Shown piece after piece: positions 17,299-26,593 of a stretch of DNA of 64,000 bases. A program made the position numbers and the translations under genes. The stretch lies in the NCBI GenBank assembly GCA_014361455.1, contig JACIVP010000005.1, positions 1 to 64,000 of the forward strand. Direction: 5' to 3'. Origin of the DNA: Candidatus Methanosuratincola sp. (GTDB lineage Archaea > Thermoproteota > Methanomethylicia > Methanomethylicales > Methanomethylicaceae). The notes below the pieces were generated by a model. That model searched no databases. It saw nothing but the letters and a program-made list of their open reading frames with translations, and was not told the origin of the DNA. The first letter of the stretch is position 1. The number at the start of each line of letters is the position of its first letter.

Positions 17299-18225
17299 CT
17301 AAAGCGGTTTAAAGGCGTTTATAATGTTTTCGGCTATGAGCTCTGCCCCAAGCAACTGTGCCTCCCTTGTCTGCGCACCGATGTGGGGGGTGGCGATTAC
17401 ATTCGGCAATGAGACGAGCTCCCTCTCCTCAGGGGTCTCTGGGGGCTCATGCTCGAAGACGTCGATCGCGGCCCCGGCAATCATGCCGCTCTTCAGTGCT
17501 CTCAGGAGTGCGCCCGTATCGACTACCTCGCCCCTCGAGGCATTTATGAAGAAAGACCCATGCCGCATTGTCGAAAATGCAGCCTCCCCAAACATGTGGT
17601 AAGTCTCAGGGATGAGCGGGACATGCACGGTCACAACATCCGACCTCTGAAGCAAATCTCCGATCTTGCTCACCCGCTCTCCGCCGACTCTTGTGAGCGC
17701 ATTCTCGTCGACTACCACATCATATACGAGTATATTCATACCGAACGCCCTGGATCTCTCGGCAACTGCACGCCCTATCCTTCCGAACCCGACGACCCCA
17801 AGCGTCTTTCCCTTCAATTCAATGCCATGGAGTTTCTTCTTCTCCCAAAGCCCTTTTTTCATTGACTCACTGGCAAGGCAGATCTTCCTTGCCAGGCCAA
17901 GCATCATTCCCATCACCAGCTCAGCCACCGCGACGGTAGACATCTGCGGCGTGTTGAGGATCTTTATGCCGGCTTCCTCGGCGGCTTTTACGTCGATTGT
18001 ATCCAGGCCTACACCTACCCTTCCGATTGCCCTAAGGTTCTTCCCCCGCTCAATTATTTCGCGCGTTACTTTGGTCCTGCTCCTCACTATGAGGATGTCA
18101 TAGGACCCGATTATACCTTTCAGTGCATCGTATGAAACGCCAAATTTCTCGTCGACCTCGAAGCCCGCGGCCCTCAGTCGCACCCCGCAAACAGGGTCGA
18201 CCTCGTCAGCAATTAGCACCCTCAT
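17299..18225 (-). CDS. serA: D-2-hydroxyacid dehydrogenase, SerA-like (3-phosphoglycerate dehydrogenase)
   Basis: 308 aa. It has a Rossmann motif GFGRIGRAVAERSRAFGM (around residue 150), a catalytic Arg in NASRGEVVD, a Glu in DVFEHEPPE and a His in ATPHIGAQT. The protein ends without an ACT or ASB regulatory domain, so it is the short form. The likely reaction is NAD-dependent oxidation of 3-phosphoglycerate toward serine, though other hydroxyacids are possible. It has a TATA box and is divergent from the YchF-like gene. Confidence 0.8.
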   Translation of the reverse strand: MRVLIADEVDPVCGVRLRAAGFEVDEKFGVSYDALKGIIGSYDILIVRSRTKVTREIIERGKNLRAIGRVGVGLDTIDVKAAEEAGIKILNTPQMSTVAVAELVMGMMLGLARKICLASESMKKGLWEKKKLHGIELKGKTLGVVGFGRIGRAVAERSRAFGMNILVYDVVVDENALTRVGGERVSKIGDLLQRSDVVTVHVPLIPETYHMFGEAAFSTMRHGSFFINASRGEVVDTGALLRALKSGMIAGAAIDVFEHEPPETPEERELVSLPNVIATPHIGAQTREAQLLGAELIAENIINAFKPL

Positions 18226-18263
18226 ATGATGACCCCCAGCGTCCTCTACTCTAAAGACTCAAG

Positions 18264-18274
18264 AGTATAAAATA
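18264..18274 (-). promoter_or_regulatory. TATA box of serA-like gene
   Basis: TATTTTATACT on the minus strand, about 45 nt upstream of the start codon in the divergent spacer shared with the YchF-like GTPase. Confidence 0.5.
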
Positions 18275-18373
18275 GTTTATGCTGCCATGGTTACAGGAGC
18301 CTAAGAGATCCAGCGACCGTGACCGATCGAGGCACTGGCAGCTGCTGAAATCCGCAAATATGAGGCAGTGTTG

Positions 18374-18386
18374 GTATATTAATATA
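18374..18386 (+). promoter_or_regulatory. TATA box of YchF-like gene
   Basis: GTATATTAATATA on the + strand. A GAAGGGGGC ribosome-binding region precedes the ATG at 18419. Confidence 0.5.
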
Positions 18387-18418
18387 GACTCGGCTCAGAG
18401 TATTGAAGGGGGCGCAAA

Positions 18419-19630
18419 ATGATCGCGGGTTTGGTAGGCAAAACGCATGTAGGTAAAACCACATTTTTCTGCGCCAGTACTCTGGCCCCCGCCAAGATAG
18501 GGGCGGTGCCCTTCACAACTATAGAGCCGAACCAGGGGATCGCCAACATAAGGGTAAAGTGTGTATGCAAGGAGATGGGTGTTGAAGACACCCCCAGGAA
18601 TTCCGCCTGCATCGACGGAATCAGATGGGTGCCTGTGAGGCTTGTGGATGTCGCAGGGCTGGTACCGGACGCGCACAAGGGCCGCGGGCTCGGAAACAAG
18701 TTTCTGGACGACCTGCGCCAGGCAGACGGGTTCATACAAGTAGTCGATGCATCGGGCAGTACAGACGCCAACGGCAACGCATGCCAGCCGGGCACTAGGG
18801 ATCCTGTCGAGGACGTGAGGTTTCTAGAGTATGAGATCACAATGTGGATGATCGGGATTCTGAAGAAGGACTGGGACAGGATCGTCAAGGGGATTAGGCA
18901 GCTCAAGGAAGACGGGGTAGCACTGCTCACCGAAAGGCTTACTGGGCTGATGATAAGCAGGCGTCATGTTTTGGATGCGATCAATGCCAAGGACGAGCTG
19001 AAGAAGAGGATCGATGATTGGACAGAGGAGGATCTGAAAATCTTCGTGGAGGAGTTGAGGAGGGCGTCCAAACCAATGGTGATAGCCGCAAACAAGATCG
19101 ACATGAGGCAGGCTGAGGAGAACATTGAGAGGCTGAGGCTGGAGTTCAGGGAGAGGACGGTGATCCCCTGTTCGGCAGAGGCTGAGCTGGCACTGAGGCT
19201 GGCAGCCAAGAAGGGGATAATCAGCTACAGCCCGGGCGACTCGGAGTTCAGGGTACTTAGGGATGCGGAACTGAACGAGAAGCAGAAGGAAGGGCTCAGG
19301 AAGATAAGGGACCTATTGGGGAAGTGGGGAAGCACAGGGGTGCAGGATGCGATCGAGAGCATCTACAAGAAGGAACTGAAGATGATATCGGTGTTCCCTG
19401 TTGAGGACGCAAACAAGCTGACTGACCACAAGGGGAACATCCTTCCAGACGTGGTGCTGGTCCAGGATGGGACGACTGTGAGGGGGCTGGCCTACAAGAT
19501 CCACTCGGATCTGGGCGAAGGATTCATGTACGCGATCGACGCGAGGACAGGACAGAAGATCGGAGAGAACTACAGGCTAAAGGACAGGGATATAATAAAG
19601 ATAGTTTCTGCAAAAGGGATGCGGAGTTAA
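18419..19630 (+). CDS. Archaeal YchF-type GTP-binding protein
   Basis: 403 aa Obg-superfamily P-loop protein. G1 is GKTHVGKTT, G2/G3 lie in FTTIEPNQG and VDVAGLVPDAHKGRGLGNKFLDD, and G4 is NKID. An all-helical insertion follows, then a C-terminal TGS domain (LVQDGTTVRGLAYKIHSDLG). Unlike bacterial YchF, which prefers ATP through an altered G4, this protein keeps NKxD and probably uses GTP. The family associates with ribosomes and translation; its archaeal role is not established. It is one of few + strand genes. Confidence 0.88.
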   Translation: MIAGLVGKTHVGKTTFFCASTLAPAKIGAVPFTTIEPNQGIANIRVKCVCKEMGVEDTPRNSACIDGIRWVPVRLVDVAGLVPDAHKGRGLGNKFLDDLRQADGFIQVVDASGSTDANGNACQPGTRDPVEDVRFLEYEITMWMIGILKKDWDRIVKGIRQLKEDGVALLTERLTGLMISRRHVLDAINAKDELKKRIDDWTEEDLKIFVEELRRASKPMVIAANKIDMRQAEENIERLRLEFRERTVIPCSAEAELALRLAAKKGIISYSPGDSEFRVLRDAELNEKQKEGLRKIRDLLGKWGSTGVQDAIESIYKKELKMISVFPVEDANKLTDHKGNILPDVVLVQDGTTVRGLAYKIHSDLGEGFMYAIDARTGQKIGENYRLKDRDIIKIVSAKGMRS

Positions 19631-19932
19631 CGGAACTTCTTGAAGTAGTGACCTGGTACCCTCTTCTCCCCGAAAGACCTTATCCCCGACTCTGCTATCC
19701 TTTTTCTCAGAGATTCCGCGTAGTGCTTTGAGATCTCGCCCCTCTTTTCCATAAAGTCCACGACCTCAAACCCCTCCTGATCTGTATCGCACCGCTGCAG
19801 GAAGTCTATGATCGATGGGACGTAACCCCTGCCTCGATCCACCTTGATCGATCGCTCCTCCCCGGTCGAGGATGTTATCTCCTTGTAAAGGTTCGGATAG
19901 TCCCGCTTAAGCTCATTCTCCGAGATTCCCAT
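19627..19932 (-). CDS. DUF2095 family protein
   Basis: About 101 aa, charged, with SENELKRDYPNLYKEI at the N-terminus and VDRGRGYVPSIIDFLQRCDTD in the middle. This fits the archaea-specific DUF2095 family as I recall it. The ATG at 19932 is preferred because longer frames overlap the radical SAM gene deeply. It overlaps the convergent YchF-like gene by 4 nt. No function is known. Confidence 0.6.
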   Translation of the reverse strand: MGISENELKRDYPNLYKEITSSTGEERSIKVDRGRGYVPSIIDFLQRCDTDQEGFEVVDFMEKRGEISKHYAESLRKRIAESGIRSFGEKRVPGHYFKKFR

Positions 19933-19937
19933 CGCGC

Positions 19938-21491
19938 TCACCCGCCGACGGCCCTTTTGAACTCGGTCAATAATAGAGACTTCTCTGGCCCCCCTTTTAT
20001 CCGTTCCCATGGAAGGACGTCGCCCTCGGACCAGGCCCGCTGGATTGTCTCAAAGTCCTTTCCCATCGCCTTCAGCACGCGCCTCCAGGTCCCGAGGTCT
20101 CCCTGGCCTCCTTCAGAAATGTCTTTTAGCGCAAGTGCCAGGACCGAGGAAGCCCCGCGCTCTGATGTTGAGAGAAATGCCTGCACTGCACCCCACCTGT
20201 AGTCCATCGAATCGAACCGCCGGATCCCCAAGTCCGAGCAGATCGACTTCATCACTGACACCCTCGAGCGGTACTCCAGCTCACTGATCATGCGGACCCA
20301 TTGGAACGGCGTATTGCTCTTAGGGATCATGGGGTTGACGCTTACATGGATTGATCTTGGGTCGAAGCCAGTCGAGATTATTTCTGATAGCATCGGCCGC
20401 AACAGCAGCAGGTCAGATCTCTCCTCGCCAGGTATCCCAACCATGAAATAGAGCTTTAGAGATCTGATCCCTGCAGTGCAGGAAGACTCGAGAAGCCCGA
20501 CTAGGTCTGATTCGTCGAGGGGTTTATTCACTGTCTCCCTCAGACGCCTAGAAGGCGATTCTGGGGCGATGGTGATTGACCGCTGCCCGCCCGCGGCGAG
20601 CAGCTCGGCGATCTCACGCCCTACCTTAGAGATCCTTACCGAGGGCAGGGAGTACCTTATGCGCCTGTCACGCATCCATCCTAAGATATCGCTTATCTCT
20701 TGATGGTCGAAGAACGCAGAGCTTATGCATGTGACCTTATCTAGGCGCGAAAGGGGGAGGCCCTCCTCGAGGATCTCACTGACCTTTCTGAAGGAGCGCG
20801 ATCGCATGGGACGGTATATGGATCGCTCAAGGCAGAACCTGCACCCCCTGTTGCAGCCCCTGCTCACCTCAAGCAGAAACGTCGAGGAGAACCCCTGACC
20901 TGAGACGGGGTGCACCTGCCTGATCGCATGCTGCGCCTCTTCGAGCGAAATCGCATGCGCCCGCTCTGTTTCAATGCCTGGAACATAAAGACCGGGGGTG
21001 TGGCCGGCTAACTGCGAGGGAGGCTCCCCTTCAGAGAGCCCGTCCAGGAGGCGGCCGATCACAAGCTCAGCCTCGCCCAGCATGAAGAGGTCCACGAATT
21101 CCTCAAGCGGAGAAGGGTTGGAAGAAGCGGCTGGGCCTCCAGCGATGACAATGGGGCGCTTCCTTCGGGACGAAGAGATCGCGATCGAAGAGGAGGCGAG
21201 CATGTCGAGCATCCGGATGTAGTCGATCTCATGTTGGAGTGAGAAACCAACGACGTCGAAGGCGCTGAGGGGAAGGTTAGATTCCAAACTGGCAGGAGGG
21301 ATCCTAAAACCTTGGAAGAAGAAGCGCTCGCATAAGCAGTCTTCCCTGTTGTTTATAAGCTCATAAAGCAACCTGACTGCTAGGTTACTCATGCCGACTG
21401 AGTACGGGCTCGGGTATGCGAGGGCGAACCTCAGCTTGACCTTTCTATGATCCTTTTTGACTACGTTCCTCTCGAGTGGTATCCCATTCAC
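19938..21491 (-). CDS. Radical SAM protein with N-terminal B12-binding-like domain
   Basis: 517 aa. The N-terminal Rossmann-like half (LRFALAYPSPYSVGMSNLAV ... VIAGGPAASSNPSPLEEFVD) resembles cobalamin-binding or TIGR-type radical SAM proteins. The iron-sulfur site is CNRGCRFCLE (about residues 208-216), followed by RSFRKVSEILEEG. TIAPESPSRRLRETVNKP is typical of this group. Substrate unknown; such archaeal proteins are candidate methylthiolases or methylases. It overlaps the nucleotidyltransferase by 4 nt, so co-expression is likely. Confidence 0.8.
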   Translation of the reverse strand: MNGIPLERNVVKKDHRKVKLRFALAYPSPYSVGMSNLAVRLLYELINNREDCLCERFFFQGFRIPPASLESNLPLSAFDVVGFSLQHEIDYIRMLDMLASSSIAISSSRRKRPIVIAGGPAASSNPSPLEEFVDLFMLGEAELVIGRLLDGLSEGEPPSQLAGHTPGLYVPGIETERAHAISLEEAQHAIRQVHPVSGQGFSSTFLLEVSRGCNRGCRFCLERSIYRPMRSRSFRKVSEILEEGLPLSRLDKVTCISSAFFDHQEISDILGWMRDRRIRYSLPSVRISKVGREIAELLAAGGQRSITIAPESPSRRLRETVNKPLDESDLVGLLESSCTAGIRSLKLYFMVGIPGEERSDLLLLRPMLSEIISTGFDPRSIHVSVNPMIPKSNTPFQWVRMISELEYRSRVSVMKSICSDLGIRRFDSMDYRWGAVQAFLSTSERGASSVLALALKDISEGGQGDLGTWRRVLKAMGKDFETIQRAWSEGDVLPWERIKGGPEKSLLLTEFKRAVGG

Positions 21492-22771
21492 CGCCTTGGG
21501 CGTGTTTCAAACTCTACCTCTACCTTTGGGATCACCACAGTCTCCGGCGGTATGTCCCTTTGAACAGAGACGTGTGGACCTATCCAGCTCGAATGCCCTA
21601 CCTTCACACCAGGGTAGAGAGAGACGTTTATGCCGGTCTTCACCCCGTCCCCGAGGAAAGCGCCAAGCTTCCTGTGACCAGTGTCCATTAGCCGTCCCCT
21701 GATCGATACCCTGACATTTTTTCCGTCGAACCTCAGGTTAGCGGTTATTGTCCCTGCGCCTATGTTGCAGTCCTTGCCAACAACACTATCCCCTATGTAC
21801 GAAAGATGCCCTATGTGGGTCCCCTCCATAACCACACTCCCCTTTATCTCGCATCCATTGCCAACCCTGACCCCTGATGCCAGGTAGGTGTAGGGCCGCA
21901 GGTAACAGCTCGGCCCGACTCTGCAGCCTCTTGAGATCCAGACAGGACCCTCGATGTAAGTCCCGGAGAGTACCGACGCCCCTTCCTCTATAAGCGCATC
22001 GCCCCTTATCTGGACTCCCTCTTCAACATCCCCCCTGATTGACCTGCCCCTTACGAGGTCGCTGAGTAGCATCTGGTTTGCCTCGAGTATGTTCCAGGGC
22101 CTCCCCACATCAACCCAGCTTCCTTGCCGCAGCTCATATATTGAAAAAACCATGCCGTTCTCAGCAGCGATGTTGATTGTGGAAGTCAGCTCGTATTCGC
22201 CTCTTTCCGACAAGGGGGTCGCTTCAAGGTACTTGAGTATACGGCCTGGAAGCACATACATCCCAGCGTTCACGAGGCCAGGCCCGGGAAAACAGGGCTT
22301 TTCCATTATCCGGACCAGCTGCCCACCAATTGATTCGATGGCGCCGTACTCAGATGCATCTGAAAGCCTTATTGCGCCGATTGCGCCCTGCCCTCCGGAC
22401 CTCTCCCAGAAGGAGATGAGGTCGACGAGTAAGTAAGGCTTGAATGCGAGATCGCCGTATATCAAGAGAAAGTCGTCGCTTCCGATTAGTGGCGCGGCTG
22501 CCCGAAGGGCATCCCCAGTCCCACCCAATCGTCCCTGATCGGCATAATTGACCTTGACCGAGAGTGCACTTCCGTCGCCGACGCATGAGGCTATCATGTC
22601 GCCCATGTGGTGCACGACGATGATTACCTCAGTTATTCCGGCTTTTTGCATTGCACGGATTGTGTGGAAGATCAGGGGGGACCCCCCGATAGGAAGGATA
22701 TGCTTCGGTCGGCTGGCATTCATTGGTTCAAGCCGCTCCCCCTTGCCAGCGGCGAGTATTACGCCTTTCAT
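21488..22771 (-). CDS. Sugar-1-phosphate nucleotidylyltransferase / left-handed beta-helix protein (GlmU-like)
   Basis: 427 aa. The N-terminal nucleotidyltransferase domain has GVILAAGKGERLEPM and RPKHILPIGGSPL, with IYGDLAF as metal/sugar site. The C-terminal half is a hexapeptide-repeat beta-helix (IRGDALIEEGASVLSGTYI ... IGHLSYIGDSVVGKDCNIGAG), as in archaeal bifunctional N-acetyltransferase/uridylyltransferases. It probably makes UDP-GlcNAc or a related activated sugar for glycans. It is coupled by 4-nt overlap to the phosphosugar mutase at 22768, which would supply its substrate. Confidence 0.85.
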   Translation of the reverse strand: MKGVILAAGKGERLEPMNASRPKHILPIGGSPLIFHTIRAMQKAGITEVIIVVHHMGDMIASCVGDGSALSVKVNYADQGRLGGTGDALRAAAPLIGSDDFLLIYGDLAFKPYLLVDLISFWERSGGQGAIGAIRLSDASEYGAIESIGGQLVRIMEKPCFPGPGLVNAGMYVLPGRILKYLEATPLSERGEYELTSTINIAAENGMVFSIYELRQGSWVDVGRPWNILEANQMLLSDLVRGRSIRGDVEEGVQIRGDALIEEGASVLSGTYIEGPVWISRGCRVGPSCYLRPYTYLASGVRVGNGCEIKGSVVMEGTHIGHLSYIGDSVVGKDCNIGAGTITANLRFDGKNVRVSIRGRLMDTGHRKLGAFLGDGVKTGINVSLYPGVKVGHSSWIGPHVSVQRDIPPETVVIPKVEVEFETRPRR

Positions 22772-24126
22772 TCGAGATCGCCCATTGCAGCCTTTACGAG
22801 TGCCACTCCACGGTCAGCCAGGCTGGTTGCCAAAGCCCTCTCCTGGGATTCAGAGGTTACCCTGACTACAGGCTCGGTCCCGGAGGGCCTGATCAGTACC
22901 CAAGACCGGTCAGGGAACCTGACCCTCACACCGTCGAAATTCTCGACCCCAGCCCCTCCGAACCAGCCGAGTGCCCTAGAGGAGATCGCTTGCATCAAGG
23001 CCTCTTTTTTGATCTTGGGACAGGGAACATGGCGCCTCTCAGTGTAGAAGGTGGGGATGCCGCAGGATACCTCAAAGGGGCGCAGCCCAGACTCCTCGAT
23101 CAGCGAGAGGAAGATTATGGAGGAGAGCACTCCGTCCGGGCAGAGCGACTCTTCTGGGAATATCCATGCCCCGCAGGCCTCACCACCAAACGGGCCGCCC
23201 AGTCTGAGAAGCGACTCCAAGACATAAACATCACCCACGGGGGCCCGGTGGACGCTCCCCCCTGCGCTCTCGACCATAAAATCGACCACTGAAGAGGTGT
23301 CAACGTTGACTACGATGTCCTTCATCCCCCGCCTTATCATCTTAGAGGCTACAAAAGCGAGGGCTACGTCCTGCTTCAGGCACTGCCCCTTGTCGTCCAC
23401 GACTGCGAAGCGATCACCGTCGCCATCGTACGCAAATCCGACATCCAAGCCCTCAGATCTGACAAAGTCTGAGAGGGACGAGAGGGAATGCTCATCCGGC
23501 TCAGAGCCTCTCCCCTTGAAGAGCGGATCTGGGTGCGAGTTGATCACTTCCACCTTGCAGCCTGCGGACTCAAATGCCAGCGGCGCCGTCAGGCATGTTG
23601 CTCCGTTCCCCGGGTCGAGGCCTACCCTCCAGCCCCGCTTCAGCACCCGCCTAGATGCCAGCCACTCAATGTACTTGTGCAACCCATTGCCATGCCCAGA
23701 TGATCCCACCGAGTCCCACCTCTGGTATCGCATTGATCCCTTTACAGCACCAACCAGATCGAGATAATCTGACGGGCTCCAGGACGCCCCCCTGCCGTCG
23801 AAGATCTTCGCGCCGTTATACTGCGGGGGGTTGTGGCTAGCGGTGATCATCACCCCACCTGCGAGCCCTCTCGAAAGGAACGCAATCGCCGGCGTCGGGG
23901 CCAGCCCGCATATGACTGCATGCGACCCGCCGGCATTCAGCCCGCACCGGAAGGCATCGGAAAGCAGAGGCGAGGTAGACCTGACATCATAGCCGATAGC
24001 ATAAGTGCCCGGCCTGATTGAGGAGGCTGCCAACCCGCACTTGAAGAAGAGGTCCGGAGTGACCTCCTCCATCGCAATCCCCCTTATCCCAGAGCTGCTG
24101 AGTAGGTGATCCATTTTCAACAACAA
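22768..24126 (-). CDS. Phosphohexomutase (phosphoglucosamine/phosphomannomutase family)
   Basis: 452 aa alpha-D-phosphohexomutase. The catalytic phosphoserine loop is TASHNPPQYNGAKIF, the metal loop DGDGDRFAVVD, the sugar loop near GGEACGAWIF and the phosphate loop RPSGTEPVVRV. It interconverts hexose 6- and 1-phosphates; the pairing with a GlmU-like enzyme suggests glucosamine phosphate (GlmM). It is the first gene of this three-to-four-gene unit. Confidence 0.88.
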   Translation of the reverse strand: MLLKMDHLLSSSGIRGIAMEEVTPDLFFKCGLAASSIRPGTYAIGYDVRSTSPLLSDAFRCGLNAGGSHAVICGLAPTPAIAFLSRGLAGGVMITASHNPPQYNGAKIFDGRGASWSPSDYLDLVGAVKGSMRYQRWDSVGSSGHGNGLHKYIEWLASRRVLKRGWRVGLDPGNGATCLTAPLAFESAGCKVEVINSHPDPLFKGRGSEPDEHSLSSLSDFVRSEGLDVGFAYDGDGDRFAVVDDKGQCLKQDVALAFVASKMIRRGMKDIVVNVDTSSVVDFMVESAGGSVHRAPVGDVYVLESLLRLGGPFGGEACGAWIFPEESLCPDGVLSSIIFLSLIEESGLRPFEVSCGIPTFYTERRHVPCPKIKKEALMQAISSRALGWFGGAGVENFDGVRVRFPDRSWVLIRPSGTEPVVRVTSESQERALATSLADRGVALVKAAMGDLE

Positions 24127-24160
24127 TAAAGAGAATGGGGGCGGATAATAAAATAGGTTT

Positions 24161-24793
24161 TCACTGGGGCAGCTGAGCCTCGGGCTGCTGGACCGGCTGA
24201 GCCTGGGAGGGAGCCTCTACAAGCTCGCTTTTCCTTACCTCGATCTTCCTCAGCGGGTATACAGACTTTGCCGCGTTGTATATCTCCGAGGCGATCTTTC
24301 CGAGCACCAGCTGCTGCGCCAGTTCGTCATAGAGCAGCTGCGCACTCTTTTTGTTTATGGTATCTTCCATCAGGTGGCGTACTATCCGCTTCTGTGAGCT
24401 CTTGGTCCTGACCCCTGATAGCGCAACGATACCAACACGCACCTTGTAGCCATCCTTAGTGACCATGTTGAATATCCCATCGATCCTAGAGCCTCCTCTC
24501 CTTACTAGGCTCCTGAGGTAGTCCCTCGCGAGGTCATGACCTATGAACATCGTGTATGCCTTATCCCCTTCAACTTTCGTGACCCTGAAGTGCAGCTTGA
24601 CGTGCAGAAGCGAGAAGTCCTCAGTAATGTTGTAAAGGGTGGTCTCCAACACCCGTCCGACTAGCTTCTGCGGATCATCGGCAAGAGTCTTGCCTATCTC
24701 GACGTTCCCGAAAGCGGCGGGTGCAAATACGTTGTACCATTTCTTTTGTCGCCACTTATCCTTCAATTTTACCGGTGCTTTCGTTTCGGACAT
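24161..24793 (-). CDS. rps3ae: Ribosomal protein S3Ae (eS1)
   Basis: 210 aa with KLKDKWRQKKWYNVFAPAAF, VGRVLETTLYNITEDFSLLH and HDLARDYLRSLVRRGGSRIDG, strongly characteristic of archaeal S3Ae. The C-terminus is Gln/Pro-rich (PSQAQPVQQPEAQLPQ), a low-complexity tail. It follows the Pcc1-like gene in the S15-RecJ-Pcc1-S3Ae arrangement common in archaea. Confidence 0.97.
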   Translation of the reverse strand: MSETKAPVKLKDKWRQKKWYNVFAPAAFGNVEIGKTLADDPQKLVGRVLETTLYNITEDFSLLHVKLHFRVTKVEGDKAYTMFIGHDLARDYLRSLVRRGGSRIDGIFNMVTKDGYKVRVGIVALSGVRTKSSQKRIVRHLMEDTINKKSAQLLYDELAQQLVLGKIASEIYNAAKSVYPLRKIEVRKSELVEAPSQAQPVQQPEAQLPQ

Positions 24794-24846
24794 GATCTCA
24801 CCGCAGCATCAGATGAGAAAAGAAGAAGATCAATATAAACTTGTTT

Positions 24847-25113
24847 TTAGCCGCGAGGGTTGGGATCGCTGTCAAGCGAGGCTATCGCGCGCTCTGCCGT
24901 CTGTATGCAGAAGAGGAGGTCGTCGACCGTCCTCAGGAAGGATGGGAGGTCGCCCGAGGAGATAATTTTGATTAACAGCCGCTTGCCCGAGATAGAGATT
25001 TTAATCTCCGTGTCGGCAGGTGCCTCCCTGTTGTCCGGCAGGACCGCGCGCATCACAGTCTCAGCAGTTTCACGGCTCTCGTAGTCACGCTCGATCAGGA
25101 TCTCTGATCTCAT
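24847..25113 (-). CDS. KEOPS Pcc1-family protein (copy 2, possible Pcc2)
   Basis: 88 aa with the Pcc1-type pattern: strand SEILIERDYES, helix ETAETVMRAVLPD, strands TEIKISISGKRLLIKIIS, and C-terminal helix DLPSFLRTVDDLLFCIQTAERAI. Known archaeal KEOPS contains a Pcc1 paralogue (Pcc2) as fifth subunit; this divergent copy, outside the Brix locus, is a candidate. Which copy is which cannot be settled here. Its stop-to-start overlap with the RecJ-like gene implies coupling. Confidence 0.72.
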   Translation of the reverse strand: MRSEILIERDYESRETAETVMRAVLPDNREAPADTEIKISISGKRLLIKIISSGDLPSFLRTVDDLLFCIQTAERAIASLDSDPNPRG

Positions 25114-26588
25114 AGCCTGACCTCCCCAATCATCTTTGTCACGATCCCGTCGGCTATGGAGATGAACTCCTCTTCCTTCCCGATCGGAATTTGCCCCCCG
25201 GCCGCTATATTGTGGCCTCCACCAGTCCCACCGACCCGCTCGGATGCCTCCCGTACGGCAGAACCCAAGTCGAGACCCCTGCGTACAAGCTCGGTAGTCC
25301 CCCTGGCAGAGACCTTCACCACACCCTCCGCGTTCGAGAGACCAAAGATGGGCTTGCTCCGCGTGAATGGTTTCATAGAGAAGGCAATAGAAATGATTGT
25401 GCCTATCATACGGTCGTCTATATTGCTGCCCGCAAGGATCACCTGGATGCTGTTCATCATCCTAACAGCCGACTGGTTGCGCTCCAGCCACTTTAGGTAG
25501 CCAGCGATCGTCTTCCTGTACTCCAAAAGTAGTTCTTTGAGCTCAGAGAGGGCACCCGATCGGTCACCAAAACAGAGGGCGATGCCAAGACCATACCTAC
25601 CTAGGCGCCCGCATGCGTTGATCGATGAGGAGTACTCCCTTGCGTCTCTCAGCGGGGAGTCGACAGTCTCCGATTTTATCGAGTAAACAACGCCCACAAC
25701 GCTTTCGGCGTCCTGACTTGATAGGCCTTGTGAGATCAGGTACTTTATGAGGGCATTAGTAACCTGCCGGATCTCCTCGGTCGAGAGATCAGATATGGAT
25801 CTCCAGCTACCGTCCGGCTTGCGCGGATCGACGCCAGCATCCTTCAAGAATTTGAAGCATGCCCCCTCGTCGCCGCTCAGGCCTGGCAGGTAGGGGTTTA
25901 GCGTATACTCGAGACACTTGACGAGAGGCCTCGACTCAAAACCGTAAAGCTTGAGGCCCTTTACAATCGCCACCTGGCCTGACTTTTGCGCCTCATCCGC
26001 GATCGAGGCGTTGAGCCCAATAAGTGAGCTCCGATCCCCCTTGTCCTGCATGTCCCCGAGTGCCCCCACTATCGCTAGCGGGGCGAGTGAAGAGTTCTCG
26101 GAGGACATCTTCTTTGCGACCAAGAATGCGGTACCCGCAGCCGATATCTCTGTGGACCCGTCGAAACCAAAGAGGTGCGGGTTCAGCTCGATTATGCCAC
26201 TGTCGGTCTCCTGGCCCTGGGCGCCTGGCGTGGGCTGGTGGTGGTCGATCACAAAGAGGCGCCGATCCTCAGACCCAAAACTCCTGAGCAACCCCTTCTG
26301 GCCTGTGCCCAAGTCGGTGAATATAACATGCCTTGCCTTGATCGGCAGTATCCCGCCCAGTGCAGCCTCGTCCAGCTGCTTCACGATCCTGATGTGGGGC
26401 GCGGCGCCTGACCTGATCAGTGCTGCCGCGATTATGCTGCCAGAGGTGATGCCATCGGCATCGAGATGAGAAACGACCAGGACGGGCTCGCCTGCAGGTA
26501 TTGATGAGAGCTCCCCTGCGATCTCTAGAGATCGCTGATCTAGCCCTTTGGGGTCTTTATGGAGGGACAGTGAACTCCCCCCGAACAC
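25110..26588 (-). CDS. RecJ-like DHH single-strand exonuclease (GAN/RecJ homologue)
   Basis: 492 aa. DHH domain motifs: SHLDADGITSGSIIA, FTDLGTGQKG and VIDHHQPTPG. The DHHA1 domain near the C-terminus has RVGGTGGGHNIAAGG. This is the archaeal RecJ/GAN type, homologous to Cdc45 and found with GINS at replication forks; some members are active nucleases. All catalytic aspartates and the DHH are present, so activity is expected. Located in the S15-RecJ-Pcc1-S3Ae string. Confidence 0.88.
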   Translation of the reverse strand: MFGGSSLSLHKDPKGLDQRSLEIAGELSSIPAGEPVLVVSHLDADGITSGSIIAAALIRSGAAPHIRIVKQLDEAALGGILPIKARHVIFTDLGTGQKGLLRSFGSEDRRLFVIDHHQPTPGAQGQETDSGIIELNPHLFGFDGSTEISAAGTAFLVAKKMSSENSSLAPLAIVGALGDMQDKGDRSSLIGLNASIADEAQKSGQVAIVKGLKLYGFESRPLVKCLEYTLNPYLPGLSGDEGACFKFLKDAGVDPRKPDGSWRSISDLSTEEIRQVTNALIKYLISQGLSSQDAESVVGVVYSIKSETVDSPLRDAREYSSSINACGRLGRYGLGIALCFGDRSGALSELKELLLEYRKTIAGYLKWLERNQSAVRMMNSIQVILAGSNIDDRMIGTIISIAFSMKPFTRSKPIFGLSNAEGVVKVSARGTTELVRRGLDLGSAVREASERVGGTGGGHNIAAGGQIPIGKEEEFISIADGIVTKMIGEVRL

Positions 26589-26593
26589 TCCGC

